From an uncultured Sphingomonadaceae bacterium (GTDB taxonomy: Bacteria > Pseudomonadota > Alphaproteobacteria > Sphingomonadales > Sphingomonadaceae), in NCBI GenBank assembly GCA_947496865.1, contig CANMEE010000001.1:673501-737500 (forward strand): a DNA stretch of 64,000 nucleotides, given 5' to 3'. Shown piece by piece: positions 25,178-34,670 of the stretch. Each line of letters starts with the position of its first letter. The first letter of the stretch is position 1. Below the pieces are notes generated by a model. It searched no databases and was not told the DNA's origin. It saw nothing but the letters and a program-made list of their open reading frames with translations. A program made the translations under genes and the position numbers.

Positions 25178-27922
25178 CTATTTTTTCATTGCCTCCTTCA
25201 GGGCCGCCAATTCAGCGAAAGCACCGCCAGCAGTGGCCAAGACCGGCTCTGTTTTGCGGGGCGCGGAGCCGCTTTTTTTCGGCCGCTTGCCGCTTGGCTT
25301 ACTGTTATGATTCTTATGAGATTTTCCTGAACGCGCCTTCCCCATGCCCTTCCAGCGCCAATAGGTTAAGGGCGTTTCGGGTTGGGCAACCTCACTGGGC
25401 GCTTTTGGCTCAACGGCTTCTACCACAACAGCTTCCGCGGAGGTCTGCGAAACAGATATATCCGTTTCACTCGCACCGGCGACTGCGGTTTTCTCTGGTT
25501 CCTTGGCCGCAGGCTGATCATCCGTTTTTGCGAACCCAGCCATATCAAGCAGCGCTTGATGCACTTCGGTGGACAAACCCAAAGAGGTAGCAAGAGCAGG
25601 GTCAATCGCGAAAATTGGTCCCGCCTGCCGCGCTTCATGAGCTTGCTTGACCAGACGTTCGGCCATATCGACACGGATATATTCATCGCCAATCTTACGG
25701 AAGCCGAGGCGGCTCGCATGATCTGGAGTGGCAAATTTCCAGTCCTTCAGATGCACTGCATTGTCACCGGGAAGCGCAATCATGGGTTGCTCGTCAAGCG
25801 CCGCAAATAGTGCGTTACGCCACAGCACCGCACCTGGCTTCATCAGCGCATGATGAAAGATATCAAGCGCACCGAAAACCAGACCACCGCGCCGCGCGAC
25901 ACCGCGCATATCATTGTCGAGAGCGCGAACGGCTTGATCAATCTGGCGGCGCACAATGATCCCGCCGGCTTCGACAATTTGGGCGAATAGAGCGCGCACG
26001 GAAGCTGGCGTGTTGGCATCATTGGCTAACGCATCAATTTTCACGAGCCCCTCAAGGTGCTTCGCCTTCATCGTCTCCACCCATTGCTTGATTCGTTCTT
26101 CGGCCTTCTTGCTATTTTCGGGTGAAATATCCTTCAGTGCGCGATCGAATTTGATTTCAGGGTGCAACAGGTTTTTACCTTTGGTCAGCACTGCGAGTTT
26201 CGCCTCTTGCCAATAGACCACCGGTTGACCGGCGTCATCAGCAACCAGCGTCAATTCACTATCAGGGGCTTTTGCCAGAGCATCGGCTTTGTCAGTCATA
26301 ATCGGTCCCAAATATCTTTCCGCTGCAGCAAGCAGCATCTTGCGGTCTTCTCTCCGGCTATCCGAAGGCACGACAAATTGGAACCCCTTCAGCGTTCCAA
26401 TTTCCAGCCCATCGACCAATAGAGCGCCATCGGCTTCTATTGCGACATCTTGCGGCAGAGCATCTTTCATCACGCCGCGCATCAGCACACGGGTACGTTT
26501 ATCGACAAATCTTTGAGTCAACTGAATATGCATGGCATCGCTTAACCGCCGCTCCAATGCACGGGTGCGCTCCACCATTACGTCTGCCTGTTCAACCCAG
26601 CGCGATTTTTGCGCAATATAGCTCCAACTGCGAGCCGCAGATATGCGGGCAGCAAGGGTAGAAATATCACCTTGGACATTTTCCAATCGAGAAATTTCCT
26701 GTGCCATCCGGGCATGAGGGATGCGACCATTGCCCTGAGCCAGATAAGGCCAAAGAGAAGCGACGAAACGTGCCTGATGGTCCGCGCCTATTTTGCGAAA
26801 GTCGGGAATGCAGGCCGCTTCCCAAAGCAAGCGCACTTGCTCGCGACCCATTGCCAATTGGCTTACCAGCGGATCCTGTGCGAGTCTTTTGAGCACTGCC
26901 AAGTCAACCGCTTCTGGCGCGGCTTGTAAAAGCGGGTCCCTGGGCTTGTCTTCAAGAGATTGGATAAGGCTGGTAACGCTGGTCAAATCCGGCTCAGCAT
27001 TGCGCCAGTACAACCATTCTAGTCGAGGAAAATCATGGTCTTCTAACCGCTCGATTTCTTCAGGCTGCAGCTCGTCGGACGACGCCAAGCCGGAAAGCAC
27101 TCCAAAACTCCCATCTTTCTGGTGGCGACCAGCCCGACCAGCAATTTGACCGATTTCTGCTAAGGTCAGGCGACGACGGCGGCGGCCATCAAATTTCTTG
27201 AGAGCAGCAAAAGCCACATGGGACACGTCAAGATTCAAACCCATGCCAATGGCATCAGTGGCAATCAGATAATCGACCTCGCCATCCTGATACATTTTGA
27301 CTTGTGCATTGCGCGTTTGCGGAGACAGTGATCCCATCACAATCGCCGCTCCGCCATGTTGCCGGCGCAACATTTCGGCGATGGCATAAACATCTTCCAG
27401 CGAAAATGCGACGATTGCCGATCGGCGCGGCAACCGCGATAACTTCCTCGGCCCAGCATAGCTCAGCGTCGAAAAACGCGGCCGCGAAATAATTTCAGCA
27501 TCGGGGATCAATTGCGCGATCAGAGGCCGCAAGCTGTCAGAGCCCAAGATCATTGTTTCATCTCGACCCCTGATATTCAGCATACGGTCGGTAAAAATAT
27601 GACCGCGTTCAGGATTTATGCCCAGCTGTGCCTCATCAATAGCGACAAAGCTAAAATCCCGATCAATCGGCATTGCTTCGGCCGTGCATAAAAACCAACG
27701 CGCGTCCGGCGGAATGATCTTTTCCTCACCAGTGACCAATGCCACTCGATTGGCCCCTTTGAGGGCAACAACGCGGTCATAGACCTCTCGCGCCAGCAAT
27801 CTCAGGGGAAATCCGATCATTCCACTCGAGTGGGCGCACATCCGCTCAACCGCCAAATGGGTTTTGCCCGTATTGGTCGGACCGAGGACGGCAATAACGG
27901 GAGACGGGGAGAAGTCGGACAT
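25178..27922 (-). CDS. Suv3-like superfamily 2 RNA helicase
   Basis: 914 aa. Walker A GPTNTGKTHLA (near 14-24), a DEAQ box (AIDEAQLG), then helicase C motifs including ATDAIGMGLNLDVSHVAF and IGQIAGRAGRHQKDGSFGV (motif VI). This arrangement matches the SUPV3L1/Suv3 family, whose mitochondrial members unwind RNA for the degradosome. The last about 120 residues are Ala/Pro/Lys-rich with a strongly basic end (KSHKNHNSKPSGKRPKKSG). It is the first gene before the S4 protein. The alphaproteobacterial role is not well known; RNA turnover is the likely area. Confidence 0.9.
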   Translation of the reverse strand: MSDFSPSPVIAVLGPTNTGKTHLAVERMCAHSSGMIGFPLRLLAREVYDRVVALKGANRVALVTGEEKIIPPDARWFLCTAEAMPIDRDFSFVAIDEAQLGINPERGHIFTDRMLNIRGRDETMILGSDSLRPLIAQLIPDAEIISRPRFSTLSYAGPRKLSRLPRRSAIVAFSLEDVYAIAEMLRRQHGGAAIVMGSLSPQTRNAQVKMYQDGEVDYLIATDAIGMGLNLDVSHVAFAALKKFDGRRRRRLTLAEIGQIAGRAGRHQKDGSFGVLSGLASSDELQPEEIERLEDHDFPRLEWLYWRNAEPDLTSVTSLIQSLEDKPRDPLLQAAPEAVDLAVLKRLAQDPLVSQLAMGREQVRLLWEAACIPDFRKIGADHQARFVASLWPYLAQGNGRIPHARMAQEISRLENVQGDISTLAARISAARSWSYIAQKSRWVEQADVMVERTRALERRLSDAMHIQLTQRFVDKRTRVLMRGVMKDALPQDVAIEADGALLVDGLEIGTLKGFQFVVPSDSRREDRKMLLAAAERYLGPIMTDKADALAKAPDSELTLVADDAGQPVVYWQEAKLAVLTKGKNLLHPEIKFDRALKDISPENSKKAEERIKQWVETMKAKHLEGLVKIDALANDANTPASVRALFAQIVEAGGIIVRRQIDQAVRALDNDMRGVARRGGLVFGALDIFHHALMKPGAVLWRNALFAALDEQPMIALPGDNAVHLKDWKFATPDHASRLGFRKIGDEYIRVDMAERLVKQAHEARQAGPIFAIDPALATSLGLSTEVHQALLDMAGFAKTDDQPAAKEPEKTAVAGASETDISVSQTSAEAVVVEAVEPKAPSEVAQPETPLTYWRWKGMGKARSGKSHKNHNSKPSGKRPKKSGSAPRKTEPVLATAGGAFAELAALKEAMKK

Positions 27923-28105
27923 TTACGCTATCTCACCGCATCCGCGCCAAGCTGGCAAGTATATTCGGCCCCGAATCGCTAAGAATCTTGGCTTTTCGGT
28001 TGGATATCGGTGATTTTACACGTTTTACCGCATAGCAAGCCATCTGACCCCGGTCTTAATTTGACATTAACTCTGTTCCTTCACAGAGAAAGAAACAATA
28101 TTGCG

Positions 28106-29725
28106 ATGAATTTCTGTCTTTCGCGTAGAGAAAGATGGCATCGCCAAGGGGTGCATTTGTTCAAGAGTATCGACATGCTTGCCGATCAAGGAAATGGGGC
28201 TGCAGCTATCGCAGTAGACCCACGTGCGTCGTCCTTTGCTGTCCCAGAAACCTTAACCGGTGCGGTCGACAATTGGCGCGAAGAATTGACGCATGTTGAT
28301 TGGGTGCCAGATCTTGGTCGGGATATTGGCAGCTTCACCTGGTTTCGCGGTTTGATAACGTTGACGTTGCTCTGCGGCGTTGCGATTTCCTGCTTACCCG
28401 ATTTTGGCCCGATCAAGGGTCACCAAAATGCGGCATTGACGGGTTCTCGAGCTGATCAGGCGCGCTCGCAAACAATTGCGCCGCTGGCCTATGGTTCAGA
28501 TACAGGCATTCGTATGGCGGCCACCGATGCGGTGCGTCCGCTGGCACAAAGCCCGGAGCGCCCGTCCATTGAACTGGTCGCGACCCTGGGCCGCGGCGAC
28601 AGCTTGCGCCGAGTCTTGCAACGCGCTGGCGTGGCCCAAAAAGAGGCCCGGGAAGTGACTGACCTCGTTTCCAGCGCGGTCACCTTGGGCGATATCAAAC
28701 CTGGCACAAAAATTGATGTAACTTTGGGTCGGCGTCCCGGCAAAAACCAACCCCGCCCGCTTGACCAATTGGCATTCCGCGCCCGCTTTGATTTGAATCT
28801 GGAAATTCTTCGCAACGGCGATACGCTAAAACTCAACCGCAAACCTATCATGGTCGACAATACGCCCCTTCGGATCAGAGGCGTAGTGGGATCCAGCCTC
28901 TATCGCTCGGCCCGCGCGGCCGGCGCACCGGCCGAGGCTGTTCAAAAATATCTGCAAGTCATCGGGAAAAAAATGTCTGTTTCGCGGGATATTCGTTCGA
29001 CCGATGAATTTGATATTATTTTGGATTATCGGCGGGCTGAAACTGGTGAAGTGGAAGTGGGCAACTTGCTCTATGCGGGCATAGAACGTGACGGTAAAGC
29101 AAAGGCCCAGATGTTGAAATGGACCAGCGGTGGGCGAAGCAATTGGTTTGAAGCCTCCGGTGTCGGCCAATCCCGCGGCGAGCTCGTTCGTCCGACCCGT
29201 GGCCGAAGAACATCCAACTATGGCATGCGCCGTCATCCGATTTTACGGTACAAACGGATGCATAGCGGCCTCGACTTTGGTGGTGGCTATGGCGCGCCGA
29301 TTTACGCAGTGACCGATGGTAAAGTTAGCTTTGCCGGCCGAAAAGGCGGCTATGGAAAATTCGTGAAAATCAAGCATAGTGGTGGCCTGGCCTCGGGCTA
29401 TGCCCACATGAGCCGCATTGCCGTCAGCAATGGCCGCAACGTCCGCAAGGGTCAGATTATCGGCTATATCGGCTCCACCGGCCTCTCGACTGGCCCGCAT
29501 CTTCACTATGAACTCTATCGCAACGGTCGGACCATCAACCCCAATTCTGTCAAATTCGTCCAGCGGGCCGAGCTGGGTGGACGGGAATTAAAACGTTTCA
29601 AAAGCGAGTTACAGCGCCTACAGACAGTGACCCCAGGCGCGGCCCTTGGCACTCTCAAAAGCGCATCAAGCAACAAAAAGAAGCAGCGGGAAATTAACCG
29701 GTTGAGCAAAGCATCGGTTAGCTGA
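28106..29725 (+). CDS. M23-family (LytM) zinc metallopeptidase, membrane-anchored
   Basis: 539 aa from ATG 28106. An upstream in-frame ATG (28010) adds 32 residues with no family look. One hydrophobic segment near residue 75 (GLITLTLLCGVAISCLP) anchors it with the bulk in the periplasm. The C-terminal M23 domain shows the zinc ligands: HSGLDFGGGYGAPIYAV (HxxxD), and GPHLHYELY (HxH). The middle (VLQRAGVAQKEAREVTDLV, KPGTKIDVTLG) resembles the OapA/LysM-like region of M23 proteins. Likely cleaves cell-wall cross-links, or regulates such cleavage, during growth or division. Confidence 0.9.
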   Translation: MNFCLSRRERWHRQGVHLFKSIDMLADQGNGAAAIAVDPRASSFAVPETLTGAVDNWREELTHVDWVPDLGRDIGSFTWFRGLITLTLLCGVAISCLPDFGPIKGHQNAALTGSRADQARSQTIAPLAYGSDTGIRMAATDAVRPLAQSPERPSIELVATLGRGDSLRRVLQRAGVAQKEAREVTDLVSSAVTLGDIKPGTKIDVTLGRRPGKNQPRPLDQLAFRARFDLNLEILRNGDTLKLNRKPIMVDNTPLRIRGVVGSSLYRSARAAGAPAEAVQKYLQVIGKKMSVSRDIRSTDEFDIILDYRRAETGEVEVGNLLYAGIERDGKAKAQMLKWTSGGRSNWFEASGVGQSRGELVRPTRGRRTSNYGMRRHPILRYKRMHSGLDFGGGYGAPIYAVTDGKVSFAGRKGGYGKFVKIKHSGGLASGYAHMSRIAVSNGRNVRKGQIIGYIGSTGLSTGPHLHYELYRNGRTINPNSVKFVQRAELGGRELKRFKSELQRLQTVTPGAALGTLKSASSNKKKQREINRLSKASVS

Positions 29726-29737
29726 ACCTTTCAGCGT

Positions 29738-30055
29738 TTAAATGTCACCGATGCAGATTTTGGTAGCCGCTTCCAATTTTTCCTGAGGCGGGTTCATTTT
29801 CTCGGTAATGCCATCCAGACTCTTGTCCAATTCTTCCGCCAAACAATTGCATATCGGCGTGGCATCCCCTTCGGTTGCGCCAGCCTTTTTCGATTCTGAT
29901 ATGCATCCAGCAACAAATTCCGTATTCCAACCCTCATCAAAGCTCTTGTTAAAAGCGCCAGTCAGGCTGTTTTCATCATCCGCACTACCGCAGGCGGAAA
30001 GGGCCAACATGGCGGGCAAGGCAACTGCCCATATGATCAGGGATTTACGGGACAT
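29738..30055 (-). CDS. Small lipoprotein of unknown function
   Basis: 105 aa from ATG 30055, with AAGGAATTGCCT before it; the longer frame to 30118 is not supported. A lipobox LALSAC marks a lipidated cysteine after a hydrophobic stretch. The mature part is helical with four further cysteines (AGCISE, ICNC, KICIG), which may pair as disulphides. I do not recognise a named family. It converges on the M23 gene and is divergent from hemB. Confidence 0.72.
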   Translation of the reverse strand: MSRKSLIIWAVALPAMLALSACGSADDENSLTGAFNKSFDEGWNTEFVAGCISESKKAGATEGDATPICNCLAEELDKSLDGITEKMNPPQEKLEAATKICIGDI

Positions 30056-30225
30056 AGGCAATTCCTTTGGATTGTAGTTAGAGCGCGCAATCTGACAATC
30101 AGGTTCATCAACACCCACACTCAGTCATTCATCCAATATGCGTAAAATATACAATCGGCTGCTGCAAGCTGTTCAAAATGCTATTTCAATTGCCCTCTTG
30201 TCCCTCTGACGTATATTGACGTCAT

Positions 30226-31227
30226 ATGACCCCAAACCCTGCTTTCCCTCGAACCCGTCTGCGCCGTTCCCGTGTTTCTGCCTGGAGCAGAGCGATGGTT
30301 CGCGAAAATATTCTGACGCCGGCGGATCTGATCTGGCCGTTGTTCATTTCGGACGGCCACAAGGTCGAACAACCCATTGCTTCGCTCCCCGGTGTGTCCC
30401 GCTGGTCCGTGGACCTTATCGTGGAACGCGCCAAAGAGGCCCGTGATCTGGGCATTCCCTGCATCGCCCTGTTCCCCAATACACCAACCGACAAACGCAG
30501 CGACGATGGCGCAGAGGCGCTGAACATCGACAATTTAATGTGCCGCGCTACCAAAGCCGTTAAAGACGCTTTGGGCGATGATATCGGCGTGCTCACCGAT
30601 GTCGCCCTCGATCCTTATACGACGCACGGGCAAGACGGCCTCATCAACGCCGATGGTTATGTGGAAAATGATCGGACGCTGGATATGCTGACCAAACAGG
30701 CTTTGAACCAAGCCAATGCCGGGGCGGACATCATCGCCCCGTCCGATATGATGGACGGGCGGGTCGGCGTTATTCGCGATACACTCGAACTGGCCCATCA
30801 TCACAATGTCCAGATCATGGCCTATTCTGCCAAATATGCCAGCGCCTTTTACGGCCCGTTCCGCGATGCGGTGGGTTCCAGCGGAACGCTGAAAGGCGAC
30901 AAGAAAAGCTATCAGATGGATGCGGCCAATAGCGATGAAGCAATGCGGGAAATCGCACTTGATATTGCCGAGGGAGCGGACAGTGTGATGGTCAAGCCGG
31001 GTCTTGCCTATCTCGACATTATCTATCGCGCCAAAAGCGAGTTTAACGTGCCGGTCTTCGCCTATCAGGTGTCTGGTGAATATGCGCTGGTAGCAGCAGG
31101 GGCCGCTGCCGGCGTTGGTGACCGCGATGCGCTGATGATGGAAAAGCTGATGGCATTTAAGCGCGCGGGCTGTTCAGGAATATTGACCTATTTTGCTGCA
31201 GATGCGGCCCGGCTTCTTCATGGCTGA
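30226..31227 (+). CDS. hemB: Delta-aminolevulinic acid dehydratase (porphobilinogen synthase)
   Basis: 333 aa. Condenses two 5-aminolevulinate molecules into porphobilinogen. The Schiff-base lysine motif MVKPGLAYLDI and the second active-site lysine in AYSAKYASAFYGPFRDA are visible. The segment DVALDPYTTHGQDGL replaces the cysteine-rich zinc site, which marks the Mg-dependent type. The ATG directly follows TGACGTATATTGACGTCAT with no Shine-Dalgarno sequence. TGACGTCA is a palindrome, so either translation is leaderless or an operator abuts the start. The acetyltransferase gene overlaps its end by 8 bp. Confidence 0.95.
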   Translation: MTPNPAFPRTRLRRSRVSAWSRAMVRENILTPADLIWPLFISDGHKVEQPIASLPGVSRWSVDLIVERAKEARDLGIPCIALFPNTPTDKRSDDGAEALNIDNLMCRATKAVKDALGDDIGVLTDVALDPYTTHGQDGLINADGYVENDRTLDMLTKQALNQANAGADIIAPSDMMDGRVGVIRDTLELAHHHNVQIMAYSAKYASAFYGPFRDAVGSSGTLKGDKKSYQMDAANSDEAMREIALDIAEGADSVMVKPGLAYLDIIYRAKSEFNVPVFAYQVSGEYALVAAGAAAGVGDRDALMMEKLMAFKRAGCSGILTYFAADAARLLHG

Positions 31228-31777
31228 TACTATATTGGAAACCGAGCGGCTGCGACTGCGCAATTGGCGGGACGAAGATATTGAACCGTTCATGACTTAT
31301 CTCAACACGCCCAAAGTCACGCGGTGGCTTGGCGGCGTACAGACCCGCGAAAAGTTTCTCGAAGCGGTTGAGAGAATCAAAGGTTATGATCGAGATTTTG
31401 GTCATACGTTTTGGATCGTTGAACGAAAATCAGATAATGCACTATTGGGATTTTGTGGCCTCAAACGCGTCAATGCGCCGCAACCCAAACTCACCGGTGC
31501 ATTCGAAATCGGCTGGCGGCTGCGCGAGGACGTTTGGGGACAAGGCTATGCCCGGGAAGCGGCAACCGCGGCGATGGATGCCGCCTTTACCCGACATGAA
31601 GCCCCTTTTGTCGTGGCCCTAACAGTGCCCGGCAATGAATCGTCTTTGGGTCTGATGAAAAGGCTCGGCATGAGCCATCGGCCGGAACTGGACTTTCATG
31701 ACCCCAATTATGGCGAAGACTTAAACCCAACTGTCGTCTATCGAATCGAATCCCAAGACTGGAAACCCGAAATATGA
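31220..31777 (+). CDS. GNAT-family N-acetyltransferase (RimJ/RimL type)
   Basis: 185 aa from ATG 31220, which overlaps the end of hemB by 8 bp. ETERLRLRNWRDEDIEPFMTYL is the typical N terminus of RimJ/RimL-like enzymes and GAFEIGWRLREDVWGQGYAREAATAAMDAAF holds the acetyl-CoA loop (GQGYA). The acceptor is unknown. It is followed with a 4-bp overlap by the gamma carbonic anhydrase gene, so hemB, this gene and the next probably share a transcript. Confidence 0.88.
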   Translation: MADTILETERLRLRNWRDEDIEPFMTYLNTPKVTRWLGGVQTREKFLEAVERIKGYDRDFGHTFWIVERKSDNALLGFCGLKRVNAPQPKLTGAFEIGWRLREDVWGQGYAREAATAAMDAAFTRHEAPFVVALTVPGNESSLGLMKRLGMSHRPELDFHDPNYGEDLNPTVVYRIESQDWKPEI

Positions 31778-32328
31778 CTGATGCGCTTATCCTGCCGTTT
31801 AATGGCAAAAAACCGAAGATTCACGAATCAGCCTTTATTGCACCGGGTTGCAAAATTATCGGTGATGTAGAAATCGGCCCAGAGGCGAGTATCTGGTATA
31901 ATTGCGTGATCCGTGCCGACGTAAATTTCATCAAAATTGGCGCGCGCAGCAATATTCAGGATGGCACGACCATTCACTGCGACAGCGCCACACCAGTAAC
32001 ACCCAATGGTCACCCCACGATTATCGGAGACGATGTGTTAGTCGGTCATATGGTCATGCTGCACGGCGCGACACTCGAGGACCGGGCCTTTGTGGGCCTG
32101 AGCACAACGGTCATGGACGGATGTGTCATTGAAGGTGACGCCATGCTGGCCGCAGGCGCAACATTGACGCCCAACAAACGAATCCCGACCGGGCAGCTAT
32201 GGGCGGGATCACCGGCAAAATATATGCGCGACCTGACCGAGCCAGCGATTGCCGGCATGCGAATGGGTGTGGCCCATTATGTCGAGAATGCAAAAGCCCA
32301 TAAAGCCGCGGTTGACGCCGCTCGATAA
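31774..32328 (+). CDS. Gamma-type carbonic anhydrase family protein (left-handed beta helix)
   Basis: 184 aa. Repeated hexapeptides of the [LIV]-G-x4 form (APGCKIIGDVEIGPEASIWY, IKIGARSNIQDGTTIH) build a left-handed beta helix. His residues in TTIHCDS and VGHMVMLHGATLEDRAFVG match the metal-ligand His positions of the Cam/YrdA/PaaY proteins. Carbonic anhydrase activity is likely but not proved for this subfamily. It overlaps the GNAT gene by 4 bp (ATGA). Confidence 0.88.
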   Translation: MTDALILPFNGKKPKIHESAFIAPGCKIIGDVEIGPEASIWYNCVIRADVNFIKIGARSNIQDGTTIHCDSATPVTPNGHPTIIGDDVLVGHMVMLHGATLEDRAFVGLSTTVMDGCVIEGDAMLAAGATLTPNKRIPTGQLWAGSPAKYMRDLTEPAIAGMRMGVAHYVENAKAHKAAVDAAR

Positions 32329-32339
32329 GCGCCTCTACA

Positions 32340-32858
32340 TTAGCGAATACCCGCTTTTAGCTGATCAATCTCGCTCTGTTGCGCGGAAACCTGTGCTTCA
32401 ATCTTCTGGCGGGATAGGGCGATCAACGCCGCTGCGCCCTTATCTTCTCCGGAAAACTCTTGATCGAGACGTTGCATATATAGCGAATCGATATCCGCCA
32501 ATGCCGAAACGGACGGACTGCGGTCCATTTCCAGTGATGAAAGCGCAACTTGCGCCACCACCCATGATTCGCTTGATGGTGCGGCACCGCGCGCTGCCGA
32601 GACGCTTTGCTTCACTTTGGGCAGGTCAGCCAAGAACGCTTGATGCGCGACGTTGCTCTGCTGAACGGCGACCTCCACGGCTTTTTTTAGCGCAGCGGGC
32701 AGAACCGCTATTTGCGGCGGTGGTGGGGCAGCCGTATCGTCTATCGCCGGGACATCTTCATAAGGTCGCTTCGAAAGGGACGGAAAATCGCCCGATTGCA
32801 TAGCACAAGCGGATAACGACAGGCCAAGGATAGGGACCAAAAGAAGAGATAATTTCAT
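32340..32858 (-). CDS. Hypothetical lipoprotein
   Basis: 172 aa from ATG 32858 (MKLSLLLVPILGLSLSAC). The lipobox LSAC gives a lipidated Cys near residue 18. The mature part is Pro/Ala-rich then helical (LKKAVEVAVQQSNVAHQAFL, AAALIALSRQKIEAQVSAQQSEIDQLKAGI), with a coiled-coil-like end. No named family is recognised. It converges on the carbonic anhydrase gene with 11 bp between stops. Confidence 0.7.
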   Translation of the reverse strand: MKLSLLLVPILGLSLSACAMQSGDFPSLSKRPYEDVPAIDDTAAPPPPQIAVLPAALKKAVEVAVQQSNVAHQAFLADLPKVKQSVSAARGAAPSSESWVVAQVALSSLEMDRSPSVSALADIDSLYMQRLDQEFSGEDKGAAALIALSRQKIEAQVSAQQSEIDQLKAGIR

Positions 32859-33088
32859 AGACACATCTTTAGGCTGCAGCGATTGCTGCGGCAATGGTCT
32901 TTGCATTGCGCATGGTAGGCTGTCATGGCAGCTCAACACGGACACAGCATCTTGGCCAAAAAATCGGCCAAGACTGGTTGACACAGCCATGCCCATCTAG
33001 TAGCTGCGCAGTCTTTCCAGCGTGAGCCGAGAGACTCGCGTTTCCTTGCTTGCGCGCTGGAACCACAAGATTGAAACGGAAAAATGCC

Positions 33089-33625
33089 ATGTTCGCAATA
33101 GTGCGCACCGGCGGTAAGCAGTATCGTGTTGCCGCAGGAGATATAATCGCAGTCGAAAAACTAGCTGGTGAAGCTGGTGATTCGGTAACCCTTGATGATG
33201 TTTTGCTGGCCGGTGACGGTGGTGAAATGAAAGACCTCAAAGGCTTGACCGTGGCGGCTGAAATTGTTGCGCAGGAAAAAGGCGAGAAGGTCATTATCTT
33301 CAAGAAACGCCGTCGGCATAACTATCGCCGGAAAAATGGCCATCGCCAGCAGCATACCGTGCTGAAAATCAGCGCAATTGGCTCTGAAAAAGCGGCCAAG
33401 AAGGCGGCTCCTAAAAAAGAAGCTGCTAAGCCGGCTGAAGACAAGCCAGCTGCTGCAAAAAAAGCAGCGCCAGCGAAAAAAGCTGCACCGGCAAAGAAAG
33501 CCGCTGCTGAAAAGCCAGCGCCAAAGAAGGCCGCTGCTAAAACAGAAGCAAAACCAGCTGCAGCGAAAAAAGCTCCAGCAAAAAAACCAGCCGCTAAAAA
33601 GCCGGCTGCTAAGAAAGAGGGCTAA
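33089..33625 (+). CDS. rplU: 50S ribosomal protein L21 with long basic C-terminal tail
   Basis: 178 aa from ATG 33089. An upstream TTG would add 13 residues. The first about 100 residues are a normal L21 ([34 protein letters not shown]). The last about 75 are a low-complexity Lys/Ala/Pro tail ([14 protein letters not shown] and similar) like histone H1. L21 alone is usually about 103 aa. It is followed 3 bp later by rpmA, the usual pair. The tail is not needed for the L21 fold and may be a disordered, RNA- or DNA-binding extension. Confidence 0.95.
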   Translation: MFAIVRTGGKQYRVAAGDIIAVEKLAGEAGDSVTLDDVLLAGDGGEMKDLKGLTVAAEIVAQEKGEKVIIFKKRRRHNYRRKNGHRQQHTVLKISAIGSEKAAKKAAPKKEAAKPAEDKPAAAKKAAPAKKAAPAKKAAAEKPAPKKAAAKTEAKPAAAKKAPAKKPAAKKPAAKKEG

Positions 33626-33628
33626 ACC

Positions 33629-33898
33629 ATGGCACATAAGAAAGCAGGCGGTTCATCCCGCAATGGCCGCGATTCAGCAGGCCGCCGTCTTGGTGTAAAG
33701 AAATTTGGCAGCGAGGCTGTTGTCGCCGGCAATATTATTATTCGCCAGCGCGGAACACAGACCCATCCGGGCCGCAATGTAGGTATTGGTAAAGACCACA
33801 CCCTATTTGCGCTTATTGATGGCAAAGTGGAATTCCACAAAGGCAAGCTGGGCCGCAAATATGTGTCTGTCGATATGATGGCAGAAGCCGCAGAATAA
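33629..33898 (+). CDS. rpmA: 50S ribosomal protein L27
   Basis: 89 aa. [27 protein letters not shown] is the canonical N terminus, which reaches the peptidyl-transferase centre, and [29 protein letters not shown] is the conserved core. It lies 3 bp after rplU and the pair ends at a strong terminator (33981-34011). Confidence 0.97.
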   Translation: MAHKKAGGSSRNGRDSAGRRLGVKKFGSEAVVAGNIIIRQRGTQTHPGRNVGIGKDHTLFALIDGKVEFHKGKLGRKYVSVDMMAEAAE

Positions 33899-33980
33899 CC
33901 GGATAATCGATGACGGGTTATCCTTTGAGGGATGACCAAGCCGATAATTTGGAATGATTCAAAAGAATCACTAAATTTCA

Positions 33981-34011
33981 GGGAGAGGGTCACCCCCTCT
34001 CCCTTTTTTTG
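33981..34011 (+). terminator. Intrinsic terminator of rplU-rpmA
   Basis: GGGAGAGGG pairs with CCCTCTCCC around a short loop and is followed by seven T residues. It lies about 83 bp after the rpmA stop. Confidence 0.93.
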
Positions 34012-34118
34012 TATCTCGTAAATATCTCTCTCCCTGACGAAAATGTCACTGCATTGTCATCCGCCCCTTCTAGGGATCGGTCACATCGCAGGGGCGGTTA
34101 AAAAAACGGAGAGTCCCG

Positions 34119-34670
34119 ATGTTTGCTAGAACACCAAGATTATTGTTGAGACCGGGTTGGCCCGAAGACGCAGAGGCTCTGCATCGTGCGATCAACGATG
34201 AAGCCATTGTCCGCAACCTCGCCAGCGCCCCATGGCCTTATAGCCGGACAGATGCGGAAGAATTTCTTTCGCTGCCTCACAATCCCAAAAGCCCGCGGTG
34301 GCTGATCTTTCGGCGCACGGCTGGTGCCCCTTGCCTGGTTGGTACTTGCGGCATTGACCTTATGTCGGATGGCAGTGTCGAATTGGGCTATTGGATCGGC
34401 CGGGATCATTGGGGTTTGGGCTATGCCACAGAGGCAGGCCGCGCTGCGCTGGAAACGGCCAAGGCCTTGGGCCACCGGGAATTAGTAGCAAGCCACTTTG
34501 TCGACAATCCGGCTTCTGGAAATGTACTTACCAAATTGGGCTTTCGTCCGTCTGGCCGGACCCAACCCCGGTTCAGCAAAGGACGCAATCGCTCAGTTGC
34601 CGCTGTTGAATTTCAGCTGTCACTGGAAGGCGATATGGAAAGCGATGTCACGCGACCGCTAGCGGCCTAA
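34119..34670 (+). CDS. GNAT-family N-acetyltransferase
   Basis: 183 aa. MFARTPRLLLRPGWPEDAEALHRAI begins a RimJ-like fold, VELGYWIGRDHWGLGYATEAGRAAL holds the acetyl-CoA loop (GLGYA), and LVASHFVDNPASGNVLTKLGFRPSG the last strands. GGAGAG precedes the ATG. The acceptor is unknown; it is distinct from the RimJ/L-like gene at 31.2 kb. Its stop overlaps the PF10118 gene end by 4 bp, convergently. Confidence 0.87.
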   Translation: MFARTPRLLLRPGWPEDAEALHRAINDEAIVRNLASAPWPYSRTDAEEFLSLPHNPKSPRWLIFRRTAGAPCLVGTCGIDLMSDGSVELGYWIGRDHWGLGYATEAGRAALETAKALGHRELVASHFVDNPASGNVLTKLGFRPSGRTQPRFSKGRNRSVAAVEFQLSLEGDMESDVTRPLAA

